64,000 nucleotides of DNA from Daejeonella sp. H1SJ63 (GTDB lineage: Bacteria; Bacteroidota; Bacteroidia; Sphingobacteriales; Sphingobacteriaceae). Positions 53,299 to 62,837 of this stretch are shown piece by piece. The first letter of the stretch is position 1, and each line of letters opens with the position of its first letter. The notes under the pieces are model-generated. The model was not told where the DNA came from and searched no databases. It saw nothing but the letters and a program-made list of their open reading frames with translations. The DNA is taken from contig NZ_JARKMZ010000002.1 of assembly GCF_029360775.1 (NCBI RefSeq), positions 144,628 to 208,627 of the forward strand, in the 5' to 3' direction. The translations under genes were made by a program, and so were the position numbers.

Positions 53299-54360
53299 TC
53301 AGACAGGCCTTTTCTCCACTACCTGGTGAAGGCATTCATAAACGAGCTGCCCCATGGTTGAGCAGTTTTTGAATGCCGGGTTCTTATGATATGATGCAAG
53401 TTCTTTAGCCAGTTGTCTGACTTTTTTATCGGGTGCAATGATATCCTTGTTCATCACTTTAAACAGATCCTGCAGACGATAATAACCGGATCTGAATCGG
53501 TTAGCGATCAGACTTCGTTCCTCCTCCTGGTATTGACGCATGGTGGTTACATCCATGTGCTGCATCCCAAGCTGTACCAGCGGTAGATTTTCTTTGAAGT
53601 AATGAGGCAAATACATTTTTAACCTTCCTTCATAAGATTGCTGATCGAAATCAATTGCCCTGAAACGATATTGATTCCCTTCAATGTCAGGAGTGATATC
53701 AACCACAAAATTATAGGAACGCATATCGCCCAGGAGTCTTACAAAACAGCGTTCATTGAATTTGACGAACTCCTTACAGATTCTGATCTGATTGAATTTT
53801 GATCCGCTGATACGACGAGCGATAAACTCATCTCCGGGTAATCCCGGAATATGCTCTTCGATCAGCGTATTGCCATCTGTCAGGTATTTGATACGGTTGG
53901 GCGAAAGGATATGCTCCAGCTCAAGTCCGTAAACACGTGAAGCATCGGCTATCTTGATATAAAAATGATCGTAATTATCATTTAATTTATTGATTATACG
54001 AACACGGAAAGGCTTTGTATTGGCAAATGTGCAGTAATCAATCCGGGCAACAGACAAATGTTCCATAACTGCCATATCCCCGTCAGTATTCATCAGGGCA
54101 TAAATATAAGTGAGGTTCGGGAACAGTTCCTTCATCTCGCTTTCATCATAATAAACCGTATGCCAGAGTGTATCTTTCCCTTCTTTATCACGCAGAGGGG
54201 TGTTCAGATTAAATCGTAACAGGTCTGAATATTGTACCGGAAGTTTTACTTCGCGATCCCATTTCAAAAGGTAATCACGCAGATCATTCTTTATCGTATA
54301 AAGTATCTTCTTTTTGGAAGGTACAATGTCTGTTCTGGGTTCTTTTTGCTGAGAATGCAT
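53299..54360 (-). CDS. Conserved hypothetical protein, possibly kinase-like fold
   Basis: A 353-residue soluble protein without a family I can name. The segments EEHIPGLPGDEFI (about 165-177), FVRLLGDMRSYNFVVDITPD (about 203-222) and FRAIDFDQQSYEGR (about 230-243) are spaced like parts of an atypical kinase or phosphotransferase: a hinge, a catalytic-loop Asp/Asn and a DFD metal motif. This is only a pattern impression. Upstream are no signal or membrane segments. It is convergent with serS (13-base gap). Confidence 0.62.
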   Translation of the reverse strand: MHSQQKEPRTDIVPSKKKILYTIKNDLRDYLLKWDREVKLPVQYSDLLRFNLNTPLRDKEGKDTLWHTVYYDESEMKELFPNLTYIYALMNTDGDMAVMEHLSVARIDYCTFANTKPFRVRIINKLNDNYDHFYIKIADASRVYGLELEHILSPNRIKYLTDGNTLIEEHIPGLPGDEFIARRISGSKFNQIRICKEFVKFNERCFVRLLGDMRSYNFVVDITPDIEGNQYRFRAIDFDQQSYEGRLKMYLPHYFKENLPLVQLGMQHMDVTTMRQYQEEERSLIANRFRSGYYRLQDLFKVMNKDIIAPDKKVRQLAKELASYHKNPAFKNCSTMGQLVYECLHQVVEKRPV

Positions 54361-54421
54361 TCCTTTATTTGAATTTAAGCTTTGAGAATGAATCCTTCTT
54401 AAATATAACCTATCGTTTATA

Positions 54422-55132
54422 TTATTTTATCTCAAATACCGCCTTCATCTGATAATTCAGCTTGATTTTTTTGAAATCAATATCAGGCATCGCAGCCTCC
54501 TCTGCAACACCTGAAACAGTTCCTTTCAGCATTGCGCTGCTACGGTACATGGGCTGTGGATAGTATTCATTATTAATTTCCTGAATATCCAGAGCTCCTC
54601 CCAGATTTTCGCCTATTGAGTTAACCAGGTAAGCAGCTTTTTCTTTGGCAGATATTAATGCTTTTATTTTAAGCTCCTTTCTTAACGCTTCCTTTTTAGA
54701 ATAATCATAGCTTTCAATATTACTGAACTGTATTCCTTTTGGATCAACCGCACTCATAATTTCATTAAATTTGCTCAGGTCGGAAACCTTGATACGGTAC
54801 TGTTTGCTGGCTAAAAAATCAGGGGTTCTTTTCTTTTCCCACCAGTTATTATATCCTGAAATATTATTGATAGTAAAGTCTTCCTGAGGGATGCCTGCCT
54901 TTAATACAGCAGCCTGCAACTGTTTTTCGAGCTCTTCTATCTCTACTTTTTTGCGGTTAGCCCCATCTCTGAAGTATTCCTTTAATGACATTCCGATATA
55001 GATAATATCCGGTGTAACTTCTGCTTCTGCAGATCCCTGAACTTCTATTTTTCTTCGGGTATCGATATTCTGAGAAAAGGAATTGAAACCTAAGAAACTT
55101 AAAATTGCCAGTACTATAATGCTCTTTTTCAT
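54422..55132 (-). CDS. SIMPL-domain (DUF541) periplasmic protein
   Basis: A 236-residue protein with a cleavable signal peptide (residues 1-20, after FNSFS) and a SIMPL/DUF541 domain: RRKIEVQGSAEAEVTPDIIY near the start, KALISAKEKAAYLVNSIGE in the middle. SIMPL proteins (YggE/Omp28-like) are periplasmic and oligomeric, with roles in stress tolerance in some bacteria; the molecular function is unsettled. Likely monocistronic. Confidence 0.88.
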   Translation of the reverse strand: MKKSIIVLAILSFLGFNSFSQNIDTRRKIEVQGSAEAEVTPDIIYIGMSLKEYFRDGANRKKVEIEELEKQLQAAVLKAGIPQEDFTINNISGYNNWWEKKRTPDFLASKQYRIKVSDLSKFNEIMSAVDPKGIQFSNIESYDYSKKEALRKELKIKALISAKEKAAYLVNSIGENLGGALDIQEINNEYYPQPMYRSSAMLKGTVSGVAEEAAMPDIDFKKIKLNYQMKAVFEIK

Positions 55133-55436
55133 CCGTTTATTTTTTGTTTTTTAAAGGGCGATCATGATTTAATAGTCATACCCCTGTGGGTTTTGGTAAA
55201 ATCATGATGGTTTCATGTTAAATTCTATTTATGATTTTAGATGAAGATGAAAAAACCATCCCAAATCCATAATTGATTTGTCAGTAAACAACCGGATAGT
55301 AAATATATGGGTAAAAAATAATAAAATACCTGAATTTATAATGAATGAAGGCTCAGGGATTTGTATGATGATTATTTTAGTTCATACAGAATAAGCAGCT
55401 GGGTCTTAATACAAAAAAAAGGGCTATCGGCCCTTT
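55133..55436. other. Intergenic region, 304 bases
   Basis: AT-rich spacer upstream of the SIMPL gene and downstream of lspA, both minus-strand. I see no gene. A short inverted pair, ATCATGATTT and AAATCATGAT (about 55160-55207), flanks a CATACCCCTGTGGGTTTTGG segment and could be a regulator site or hairpin. A terminator lies at the right end. Confidence 0.45.
55160..55210. repeat. Inverted repeat upstream of the SIMPL gene
   Basis: GATCATGATTT on the left and AAAATCATGATG on the right form an inverted pair of about 9-10 bases around a spacer of about 28 bases that holds its own small CCCC/GGGG pairing. It sits 30-75 bases before the SIMPL start, where an operator or leader hairpin would be expected. 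Confidence 0.4.
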
Positions 55437-55438
55437 TT
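55416..55438. terminator. Bidirectional terminator at the lspA 3' end
   Basis: AAAAAGGGC and GCCCTTTTT form a perfect 9-bp stem with a TATCG loop and T/A tracts on both sides. On the minus strand it follows the lspA stop codon at once and ends the ileS-DksA-lspA transcript. Confidence 0.8.
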
Positions 55439-56087
55439 ATTCTTCTATTGTTTCGCTGTGAGGAAAATTTTCCTCTTCTTCCTCCTCCTTGAAATATCTT
55501 TTCTGATAAATCAGTATTAAAACTACTCCGATCGAGATAGCGGAGTCTGCTAAATTGAACACCGGACGGAAGAAAATAAAATCTTCACCTCCCCAAACCG
55601 GAAACCATTGCGGAAATACTCCCTCAATGACAGGCATATAGAACATATCTACTACTTTACCATGAAACAGGCTGGAATATCCTCCTTCTGCCGGAAATAG
55701 TTTGGCAGGTTCATAATAGCTGCTTTCACTGAATATCATTCCGTAGAATGTTGAATCAATAATATTACCCATGGCTCCGGCGAAAATAAGTGCCAGATTC
55801 ATGATAAGGCCTCTGTGATATTTCTTTTTGATCATATAGACCAAACCATAACCAATGCCGAAAACAGCAGCAATACGGAATAAGGTCAGGGCAAGCTTGC
55901 CTGCTTCGCCGCCAAACTCCATACCGAATGCCATTCCATTATTTTCAGTGAAATGAATGATTGCCCAATTGCCGAAAATTTTATATTCCTGTCCAAGAGA
56001 CATATTCAGCTTGATCCAGAATTTTAAAACCTGATCAGCAAGGAGTATTAAGAAAATTGCAAAAAATGGCTTAGTATAAGCTTTCAT
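55437..56087 (-). CDS. lspA: Lipoprotein signal peptidase (signal peptidase II)
   Basis: A 216-residue inner-membrane aspartyl protease, longer than the usual 160-170 residues because of an insert of about 45 residues between the two catalytic regions, a form seen in Bacteroidota. Both catalytic aspartates are present (GNIIDSTFYG and FNLADSAISIGV), as is the ADQVLKFW start and the FTENNGMAFGM segment. It cleaves prolipoprotein signal peptides. It is one base downstream of the DksA-like gene. Confidence 0.95.
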   Translation of the reverse strand: MKAYTKPFFAIFLILLADQVLKFWIKLNMSLGQEYKIFGNWAIIHFTENNGMAFGMEFGGEAGKLALTLFRIAAVFGIGYGLVYMIKKKYHRGLIMNLALIFAGAMGNIIDSTFYGMIFSESSYYEPAKLFPAEGGYSSLFHGKVVDMFYMPVIEGVFPQWFPVWGGEDFIFFRPVFNLADSAISIGVVLILIYQKRYFKEEEEEENFPHSETIEE

Positions 56088-56471
56088 TTATGCCTGCTTC
56101 AGTTTAGCTTCCATACTTAGGGTAGCGTGAGGAACCGCACGTAAACGTTCTTTCTGAATCAGTTTACCTGTTTCCCTGCATATTCCATAAGTCTTATTTT
56201 CAATACGAACCAGAGCACTCTCCAGATTGTCAATAAATTTTTTCTGACGGGCCGCCAGTTGATTGATTGATTCTTTCTCCAAAGTAGCTGAACCATCCTC
56301 AAGAGTCTTATACGTTCCTGCGGTATCATCAGTGCCATTCATATTTGGATTGCTTAACGATTGGGTTAAGGCAGCTAATTCTTCTCTTGAACTACGTAGT
56401 TTTTCTAAAATGAGTTCTTTAAATTCCTGCAATTCTGTATCAGAATATCTGGTTTTCTCGTTCTTATCCAT
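56088..56471 (-). CDS. TraR/DksA-like protein lacking zinc-finger cysteines
   Basis: A 127-residue protein with an N-terminal coiled coil (about residues 10-45 and 65-95) and a C-terminal region shaped like the DksA/TraR zinc finger (YGICRETGKLIQKERLRAVP, then HATLSMEAK). Of the four zinc-binding cysteines only one remains (ICRETG), so zinc is probably not bound in the usual way. DksA-type proteins enter the RNA polymerase secondary channel; Cys-poor variants exist and can be active. Encoded between ileS and lspA in one operon. Confidence 0.88.
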   Translation of the reverse strand: MDKNEKTRYSDTELQEFKELILEKLRSSREELAALTQSLSNPNMNGTDDTAGTYKTLEDGSATLEKESINQLAARQKKFIDNLESALVRIENKTYGICRETGKLIQKERLRAVPHATLSMEAKLKQA

Positions 56472-56473
56472 TT

Positions 56474-59400
56474 CTATCCTTTATAAATTAGTATCGTTAA
56501 ATTATTGTCGTCAATACTCACTGTTTCTCCCTCACTTAGTTCATTTACAAGCTCTAATGAGTCGGCCAGGATTTCGGCGCAAATATATAATAAATTATTT
56601 TTCAGGGCTTCCGAAATATACGGGTGCTCTTTGATCTGCACTTTGATCTTGTCAGTAACTTCAAAACCCTGATCTTTTCTCATATTTTGTATACGATTGA
56701 TCAATTCTCTTGATATTCCTTCCTGTTTTAACTCTTCAGTTATTGTAATATCAAGAGCTACTGTAAGCCTTCCAAGGCTTGCAACCTGCCAGCCCGGAAC
56801 ATCTTCGGCAAGAATCTCTACATCTTCAACAGGGACGATGTAAGAAGTTCCGGGAATTTCAATCCGGCCTTCTGACTCCAAACGACTGATATCTTGTTGA
56901 GACAATGAAACGAGCACTTCAGCAACCAGTTTCATATCCTTGCCAACCTTTGGCCCGAGTGCTTTAAAATTCGGCTTGATCTTTTTGCTGATGATTCCGG
57001 AAGTGTCGGTAATGTACTCAATATGTTTAACATTCGTCTCAGAAAGAATCAGATCTTTTACCTTTTCTACCTTCGCTTTGAAATTCTTGTCGAGAACAGG
57101 TATCAGCACTTTATTCAGCGGCTGCCGCACATTGATGCTCACTTTCTTTCTCAGCGAAAGGATCAGTGATGAAATATCCTGTGCAAGTGCCATGCGCTCT
57201 TCCAGATCTTTATCAACCAATGCTTTATTATATTCCGGGAAATCGGCAAGGTGTACTGAAACTAATTGCTCTTTCCCTGTAGTTTTATTCAGATCAATGA
57301 ATAAACGATCGCTGAAAAATGGGGCCACCGGCGACATTAATTTAGCTATTGTGCTCAGACAGGTATAAAGCGTCTGATATGCAGAGATCTTGTCCTCAGT
57401 ATATTCACCTTTCCAGAAACGGCGGCGGCATAAACGTACGTACCAGTTACTCAGATGTTCATCTACGAAAGTCTGAATGGCTCTTGTAGCACGGGTTGGC
57501 TCAAAATCAGCATAATATTTATCCACTTCCAGACTCAGTGAGTTGAGCAGGGAAATGATCCAGCGGTCGATCTCAGGGCGGTCCTTCACATCTTCTTCCT
57601 TGTAGCTGAAGCCATCGATATTGGCATAAAGAGCAAAGAAAGCATAGGTGTTGTGAAGCGTACCGAAGAACTTACGGCGTACTTCATCAATACCCTCGAT
57701 GTTAAATTTGAGATTATCCCATGGTGAAGCATTGCTGATCATGTACCAGCGTGTTGGGTCGGCACCGTATTGCTCAATAGTTTCAAAAGGATCAACGGCA
57801 TTACCCAGACGTTTCGACATTTTATTGCCGTTCTTGTCGAGCACCAGTCCGTTGGATACCACATTCTTAAATGCAACACTGTCATTCAGCATCACACCGA
57901 TTGCATGCAGGGTAAAGAACCAGCCACGGGTTTGATCCACCCCTTCGGCAATAAAATCAGCCGGATAAATCGATCCCTCTTCGCCGTTTGCACCGGTTTT
58001 CTTGTTCCAGTAATCCAGAAAGGATTTCGGACTGATATTGCCACTTTTACCTTCTTCTGTTGGAGGTAAACCCCATTGTGCATAAGGCATTGCTCCTGAG
58101 TCGAACCATACATCAATCAGGTCGCTTTCGCGGAACATCTTTTTGCCTGAATCAGTAACAAGGATTACATCATCTACATAAGGCCGGTGCATATCATTGA
58201 TCTCGAAAGCTGCATCCATGAATCCGGCAGCGACTGATTTTCTGATCTCCGATCTTAATTCTTCAATTGATCCGATACATTTTTCTTCTGAACCGTCTTC
58301 TGTACGCCAGATAGGCAGGGGAGTACCCCAATATCTTGATCTGGACAGGTTCCAGTCGACCAGGTTTTCCAGCCAGTTACCAAAACGGCCGGTTCCGGTC
58401 GATTCCGGTTTCCAGTTAATCGTTTTATTCAGTTCAACAAGGCGTTCCTTAACAGCAGTGGTTTTTACAAACCAGCTGTCGAGTGGATAGTACAATACAG
58501 GCTTGTCGGTACGCCAGCAATGCGGGTAACTGTGCTCGTATTTTTTAACATCAAAGGCCTTGTTTTCTTCTTTTAATTTGATTGCAATCAGAACGTCAGT
58601 TGGCCTGAACTCAGGATCCTTACGCTCCTCATCGGTATAGTACTCCTCTTTAACAAATTTTAAAGCGAAATCAGTAACCTCTTTAACAAAGCGGCCCTGC
58701 TTGTCAACCAGCGGAAATTCATTGCCTTTTTCATCCGTGATCATCACCGATGGAACATTATTTTCGCGGCAGGCTCTGAAGTCATCAGCTCCAAATACAG
58801 AGGCTGTATGAACGATACCTGTTCCGTCTTCCGTGGTTACGAAATCGGCAGGAATTACGCGGAAAGCATTTTTCTCCAGATTTTCATTAGTCACATAAGG
58901 CATCAGCTGATGGTAGCGCAGATCCAGAAGGTCTGAACCTTTGAACTCAGTAACAATCTGCCATGGAATCAGCTTATCGCCGGCTTTGTAATCCGCGAAA
59001 GCGATGCTTTTTGCATCCTCCTTAAAATATTTTGAAACCAGATCTTTTGCCAGCACCACACTAACAGGTGCATAGGTATAAGGATTAAATGTTTTGATTT
59101 TTACATAGGAGATCGCAGTACCAACAGCCAGGGCACAGTTAGATGGGAGTGTCCATGGGGTAGTGGTCCAGGCAAGTATTACAGTATCTTCATCGGCATT
59201 TTCAAAAAGAACATTCATCAGCGGGTGCGACTGATCTTTTTTGATGCGGAATTGCGCTACGATGGAGGTGTCTTTCAGCATTTTGTAGGTTCCGGGCTGG
59301 TTCAATTCATGCGAACTTAATCCGGTTCCTGCAGCAGGCGAGTAAGGCTGAACGGTATAACCTTTGTATAAAAGGCCTTTTTCATGAAACTGCTTCAGTA

Positions 59401-59881
59401 TCCACCAAAGTGTTTCAATGTATTCATTTTCATAGGTGATGTACGGATTTTCAAGATCAACCCAATAACCCATTTTTTCGGTCAGGTCATTCCATACATC
59501 GGTATATTTCATTACCTCTGTACGGCAGGCTGCATTATAATCTTCAACTGTGATGCTCTTGCCGATATCATCTTTGGTGATGCCAAGCTTCTTCTCAACA
59601 GCAAGCTCAATCGGAAGCCCGTGGGTATCCCATCCGCCTTTACGTTCAACACGGTAACCTTTAAGGGTTTTATAACGGCAGAAAATATCTTTGATGGAGC
59701 GGGCCATTACGTGATGTATTCCCGGCATTCCGTTCGCAGATGGCGGACCCTCATAAAAGATATAAGGTTTAGAAGCAGGCCTGTTGGAAATACTTTTTTC
59801 AAACACCTGGTTTTTTTTCCAGTAATCTAAAATCTCTTTTCCGGTTTTTGATAGATCAAGTTGCTTATATTCTTTGTACAT
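56474..59881 (-). CDS. ileS: Isoleucyl-tRNA synthetase
   Basis: The Met at 59881 (MYKEYKQLDLSKTGKEIL) is preferred over the one at 59899 because a -7-like box at 59912-59919 leaves a leader of about 24 bases. The 1135-residue class I synthetase has the HIGH-type motif in ANGMPGIHHVMARSIKD (here GIHH, common in this group), the WTTTPWTLPSNCALAVG editing-domain segment and the NKMSKRLGN (KMSKS) motif. It is of the eukaryote-like long type. No sign of damage. Confidence 0.96.
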   Translation of the reverse strand: MYKEYKQLDLSKTGKEILDYWKKNQVFEKSISNRPASKPYIFYEGPPSANGMPGIHHVMARSIKDIFCRYKTLKGYRVERKGGWDTHGLPIELAVEKKLGITKDDIGKSITVEDYNAACRTEVMKYTDVWNDLTEKMGYWVDLENPYITYENEYIETLWWILKQFHEKGLLYKGYTVQPYSPAAGTGLSSHELNQPGTYKMLKDTSIVAQFRIKKDQSHPLMNVLFENADEDTVILAWTTTPWTLPSNCALAVGTAISYVKIKTFNPYTYAPVSVVLAKDLVSKYFKEDAKSIAFADYKAGDKLIPWQIVTEFKGSDLLDLRYHQLMPYVTNENLEKNAFRVIPADFVTTEDGTGIVHTASVFGADDFRACRENNVPSVMITDEKGNEFPLVDKQGRFVKEVTDFALKFVKEEYYTDEERKDPEFRPTDVLIAIKLKEENKAFDVKKYEHSYPHCWRTDKPVLYYPLDSWFVKTTAVKERLVELNKTINWKPESTGTGRFGNWLENLVDWNLSRSRYWGTPLPIWRTEDGSEEKCIGSIEELRSEIRKSVAAGFMDAAFEINDMHRPYVDDVILVTDSGKKMFRESDLIDVWFDSGAMPYAQWGLPPTEEGKSGNISPKSFLDYWNKKTGANGEEGSIYPADFIAEGVDQTRGWFFTLHAIGVMLNDSVAFKNVVSNGLVLDKNGNKMSKRLGNAVDPFETIEQYGADPTRWYMISNASPWDNLKFNIEGIDEVRRKFFGTLHNTYAFFALYANIDGFSYKEEDVKDRPEIDRWIISLLNSLSLEVDKYYADFEPTRATRAIQTFVDEHLSNWYVRLCRRRFWKGEYTEDKISAYQTLYTCLSTIAKLMSPVAPFFSDRLFIDLNKTTGKEQLVSVHLADFPEYNKALVDKDLEERMALAQDISSLILSLRKKVSINVRQPLNKVLIPVLDKNFKAKVEKVKDLILSETNVKHIEYITDTSGIISKKIKPNFKALGPKVGKDMKLVAEVLVSLSQQDISRLESEGRIEIPGTSYIVPVEDVEILAEDVPGWQVASLGRLTVALDITITEELKQEGISRELINRIQNMRKDQGFEVTDKIKVQIKEHPYISEALKNNLLYICAEILADSLELVNELSEGETVSIDDNNLTILIYKG

Positions 59882-59911
59882 CAGTGCTTTAACTCCCAAA
59901 ATTTAAGGATG

Positions 59912-59919
59912 CAAAGTTA
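59912..59919 (-). promoter_or_regulatory. Candidate -7 box TAACTTTG for ileS
   Basis: On the minus strand TAACTTTG matches TAnnTTTG, identical to the box before the VWA gene. It supports the start at 59881 and would serve the ileS-DksA-lspA operon. Confidence 0.42.
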
Positions 59920-60025
59920 AGAATTTTAAGGCTTATAATTCAGTTTTTTATAATGATTCATGTGGTTTGGAGGCAGGAAAAATCAAAGCCTGAATTTTGC
60001 GTATCTTTATCTGTATAATCAATTG

Positions 60026-60256
60026 ATGAGCGGCAAATATTTATTTCGCGGAATAGGACTTTTACTTTTCGGAATTGCTCTGAATTTATTGGGCTATTAC
60101 CTGATGGAAGGCGATGGTTTTGAATATGGATGGGCTATGCTGATTGGAACGATAGCATTTGGTATTGGTTTTATTCTGATTGTGTATGGTCTGATTCGTA
60201 AAATTGACAGAAAGTCTATTCTGGAAGGACGGGCGGCTGGGAATAAGAAGAGATAA
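60026..60256 (+). CDS. Small two-helix membrane protein
   Basis: The ATG at 60026 (MSGKYLFRGIGLLLFG) is more plausible than the upstream one at 59960, which would add 22 residues and overlap the promoter region; TATCTTTA near 60002 resembles a -7 box. The 76-residue protein has two hydrophobic helices (about 6-24 and 34-57) and a basic C-terminus. No family recognised. A palindromic repeat lies just downstream. Confidence 0.6.
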   Translation: MSGKYLFRGIGLLLFGIALNLLGYYLMEGDGFEYGWAMLIGTIAFGIGFILIVYGLIRKIDRKSILEGRAAGNKKR

Positions 60257-60297
60257 CCCGTCATTCGTACCTTCCGCTTGAACAACACACAACACTA

Positions 60298-60351
60298 CGT
60301 CATTCCTGCCGGCCGGCAGGAATGACGGGGATAAGCTTGCCTGCGGCAGGC
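60298..60351. repeat. Perfect GC-rich palindrome with adjacent second hairpin
   Basis: From 60298 to 60327 a perfect 30-base palindrome is centred on CCGGCCGG, with outer arms CGTCATTC/GAATGACG. A second hairpin GCCTGC-G-GCAGGC follows at 60339-60351, and another CGTCATTC copy lies at 60259-60266. It is far more GC-rich than its surroundings, sits between two convergent genes and lacks T tracts; it looks like a REP-type dispersed palindromic element. Confidence 0.75.
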
Positions 60352-60377
60352 AGCAATGGCGCCAACATCTCCCCCGG

Positions 60378-62714
60378 TTAAATATCCCAGGTTTCGCCCT
60401 TCGCTTTAGCAATCTTCTTTCTCTTCCTCTTATCAAGCAATACAAGCAATGCCGGCAGCAGGGTCAAATTTGAAATCAGGGCAATAATCAGTGTAATGGA
60501 GAGTAACATCCCCAGAATCATCGTTCCACCGAAGGTAGATGCCGTAAATATTCCAAATCCAAAGAAAAGTACCAGAGCAATATGGGTCATACTGATACCT
60601 GTTTCACGGATGGTATCAGAAATTACTTTAGATGTGGTAAAGTTCGTTGTTGCCAGTTCCTGCTGATATCTGGTCAGGAAGTAAATGGTTTGGTCCGAAG
60701 CCAGTCCGAATGCAATAGTAAAGATCAGAATCGTAGAAGGCTTCAGCGGAATACCAAAAAATCCCATCAGTCCGGCAGTAATGATTAGTGGAATAACGTT
60801 CGGCAACAGCGATATGAACATAATTCTGAGATCCCTGAATTGTCCGAGTCTTAAAAGCGAAATCAGAACAATGGCAATAATGATACTTTCCATCAGGTTT
60901 CTGAGCATGTAATCTGTACCTTTTGAAAAGATAATACTGGAGCCTGTCAGCAATACATCGTAACGTTCAGGGTTCAGTATAGAATCTATTCTTGGCTGCA
61001 ATTCTTCCAGTAATTCATTCATTCTGCCCGAACCTACATCGGCCATCTGGAAGCTTACACGGGCAACCTGTTTATTGCTGTCGACAAATCCTTTCAGCAT
61101 ATTATTGTTCCCGCCCGAGTTTCCCAAATAGCTCAGCACGAAGTTTTTCTCCATATCATTTGGAATACGGTAGAACTGCGGATCTCCATTATAAAAAGCC
61201 TGTGAAGCGTATTTTAAGGCCTTATTCAGAGAAACTGAACGCGAGAATTCAGGGTATCCGGAAATCATTTCTTCCATTCTGTCGACCTTTTTAATGGTTG
61301 ACAAATTCAGAATGCCATTTTTCTTTTTGGTATCAATACTTACTTCCAGGGGCAGAATACCTTCAAAATTCTTTTCAAAGAATTTCAGATCCCGGTTGAT
61401 GGGTGAGTTCTGCGGCAGGTCATCAACCACGTATCCGTTCACATTAATTTTTGCAACTCCTATCAATGAAATCAGAGAAATTACAATACATGCAGTATAA
61501 ATCAGTTTGCTGCGATGATGAACCAGATGATCAGTTTTAACCAGTAGTTTTTGTAAAAAGCCATTGTCATGATCTTCCTGTTTTTCCAGCTTCGGCACCG
61601 GAAGATAGCTGAAAATGATAGGGATCAAACACAGACAAATGAACCAGGTAGCCATGACATTGATGGCAGCAACCACGCCAAACTCTACCAGAAGAGCACT
61701 TCCGGTAAAATAAAGTACACCAAACCCAATGGCAGCCGTCACATTGGCAATGAGGGTGGTTTCTGAAATACGAAGAATTGTAACGTGTAAAGCCTTGTCT
61801 TTATCGCCATGTTTTCTGAGCTCATTATGATATTTGTTGAGCAGCAGAATACTGTTCGGAATACCGATAATCACAATCAGCGGCGGGATCAATCCGGTAA
61901 GCATGGTGATCTCATAGCCAAACATGACCAGAGTAGCCAGACTCCAGATCACCCCCACAACAACCAGAATGATTGGAAATAATACCGGATAAATTCTGCG
62001 GAAGAAAATGAATAGTATGACGGCTGCAACCAGGATCGATAGGCCAAGGAAAAGGACAAACTCTCTGGAAACCAGCTGACTGACAGCAGTCCTGATATAA
62101 GGAAGGCCGGAAATATGAACCTTTATATTGTGTTTCTTCTCAAAAGCATCTGCCTTCTCTAAAATACTTTTAATTACCGGTCCTCTTTTGGGTGTATTGA
62201 GAATTTTATGATCAAAGTTGACTGCCATCAGGGTGGCATGTGTTTCTTTATTGTAGATCAGTCCCTCGTAAAATGGCAGCCTGTAAATGTGTTGCCTGAT
62301 GCTGTCCATTTCAGCATCGCTTGTTACCGCATTGGCGCTGATCTGTTTGATCACAAATTTTTGATTCGTGGTATCTTTTTGCAGGTCGTACAGGTTCCCG
62401 ATGGATAAAACCTGCTTAATTCCCTGGAGTTTATGAATCTCTTCGGCCAGCGCTTTCCAGTCGTTAAACTGTTCTTTTTTCAGGAGATCGGGCGAACTGA
62501 CACCTAAAACCATCATATTCCCGTCTTCGCCAAAGCGGCTTTTAAATTCATTGTATTTGATAAAAGCAGAATCTGTGAGAGGGAGAATCTTGCTTCCGGT
62601 AAATGATAACCTGACAAAACTGGCTTTCCAGGCCATGAACAGGGTTAAAACAAAAAATACGACAAGGATTATTATACGGTTGGAAAGTATAAATTTGGAA
62701 AAGTTATTCCACAT
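60378..62714 (-). CDS. RND-superfamily (MMPL-type) exporter
   Basis: The Met at 62714 (MWNNFSKFILSNRIIIL) is preferred; a box at 62750-62757 gives about 30 bases of leader, while the Met at 62738 would lie close to the box. The 778-residue protein has twelve hydrophobic helices in two repeats of one plus five, each with a large periplasmic loop. GIPNSILLLNKYHNELRKHG and FGLASDQTIYFLTRYQQEL mark the RND/MMPL (HpnN-like) group, which exports lipids or hydrophobic compounds. Substrate unknown. No adaptor or TolC gene adjoins. Confidence 0.9.
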   Translation of the reverse strand: MWNNFSKFILSNRIIILVVFFVLTLFMAWKASFVRLSFTGSKILPLTDSAFIKYNEFKSRFGEDGNMMVLGVSSPDLLKKEQFNDWKALAEEIHKLQGIKQVLSIGNLYDLQKDTTNQKFVIKQISANAVTSDAEMDSIRQHIYRLPFYEGLIYNKETHATLMAVNFDHKILNTPKRGPVIKSILEKADAFEKKHNIKVHISGLPYIRTAVSQLVSREFVLFLGLSILVAAVILFIFFRRIYPVLFPIILVVVGVIWSLATLVMFGYEITMLTGLIPPLIVIIGIPNSILLLNKYHNELRKHGDKDKALHVTILRISETTLIANVTAAIGFGVLYFTGSALLVEFGVVAAINVMATWFICLCLIPIIFSYLPVPKLEKQEDHDNGFLQKLLVKTDHLVHHRSKLIYTACIVISLISLIGVAKINVNGYVVDDLPQNSPINRDLKFFEKNFEGILPLEVSIDTKKKNGILNLSTIKKVDRMEEMISGYPEFSRSVSLNKALKYASQAFYNGDPQFYRIPNDMEKNFVLSYLGNSGGNNNMLKGFVDSNKQVARVSFQMADVGSGRMNELLEELQPRIDSILNPERYDVLLTGSSIIFSKGTDYMLRNLMESIIIAIVLISLLRLGQFRDLRIMFISLLPNVIPLIITAGLMGFFGIPLKPSTILIFTIAFGLASDQTIYFLTRYQQELATTNFTTSKVISDTIRETGISMTHIALVLFFGFGIFTASTFGGTMILGMLLSITLIIALISNLTLLPALLVLLDKRKRKKIAKAKGETWDI

Positions 62715-62749
62715 GCTGCAGGATTTAGATACAGGCAAAAGCCAGGGCG

Positions 62750-62757
62750 CAAAACTA
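62750..62757 (-). promoter_or_regulatory. Candidate -7 box TAGTTTTG for the RND exporter
   Basis: On the minus strand TAGTTTTG matches TAnnTTTG, the same form as before gldK and the atp operon, with about 30 bases of leader to the ATG at 62714. Confidence 0.42.
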
Positions 62758-62837
62758 CAAAAATTCTTAAATTGGACTTTGAATTATCTGCGATTATATC
62801 CGGGTGATTTTCAGGAAGTTCTTTCGTTAATCAAAGT

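Noticed and set aside
59384..59830. 148-codon plus-strand ORF inside ileS
   Set aside because: Antisense to an intact essential gene and lacking any family pattern.
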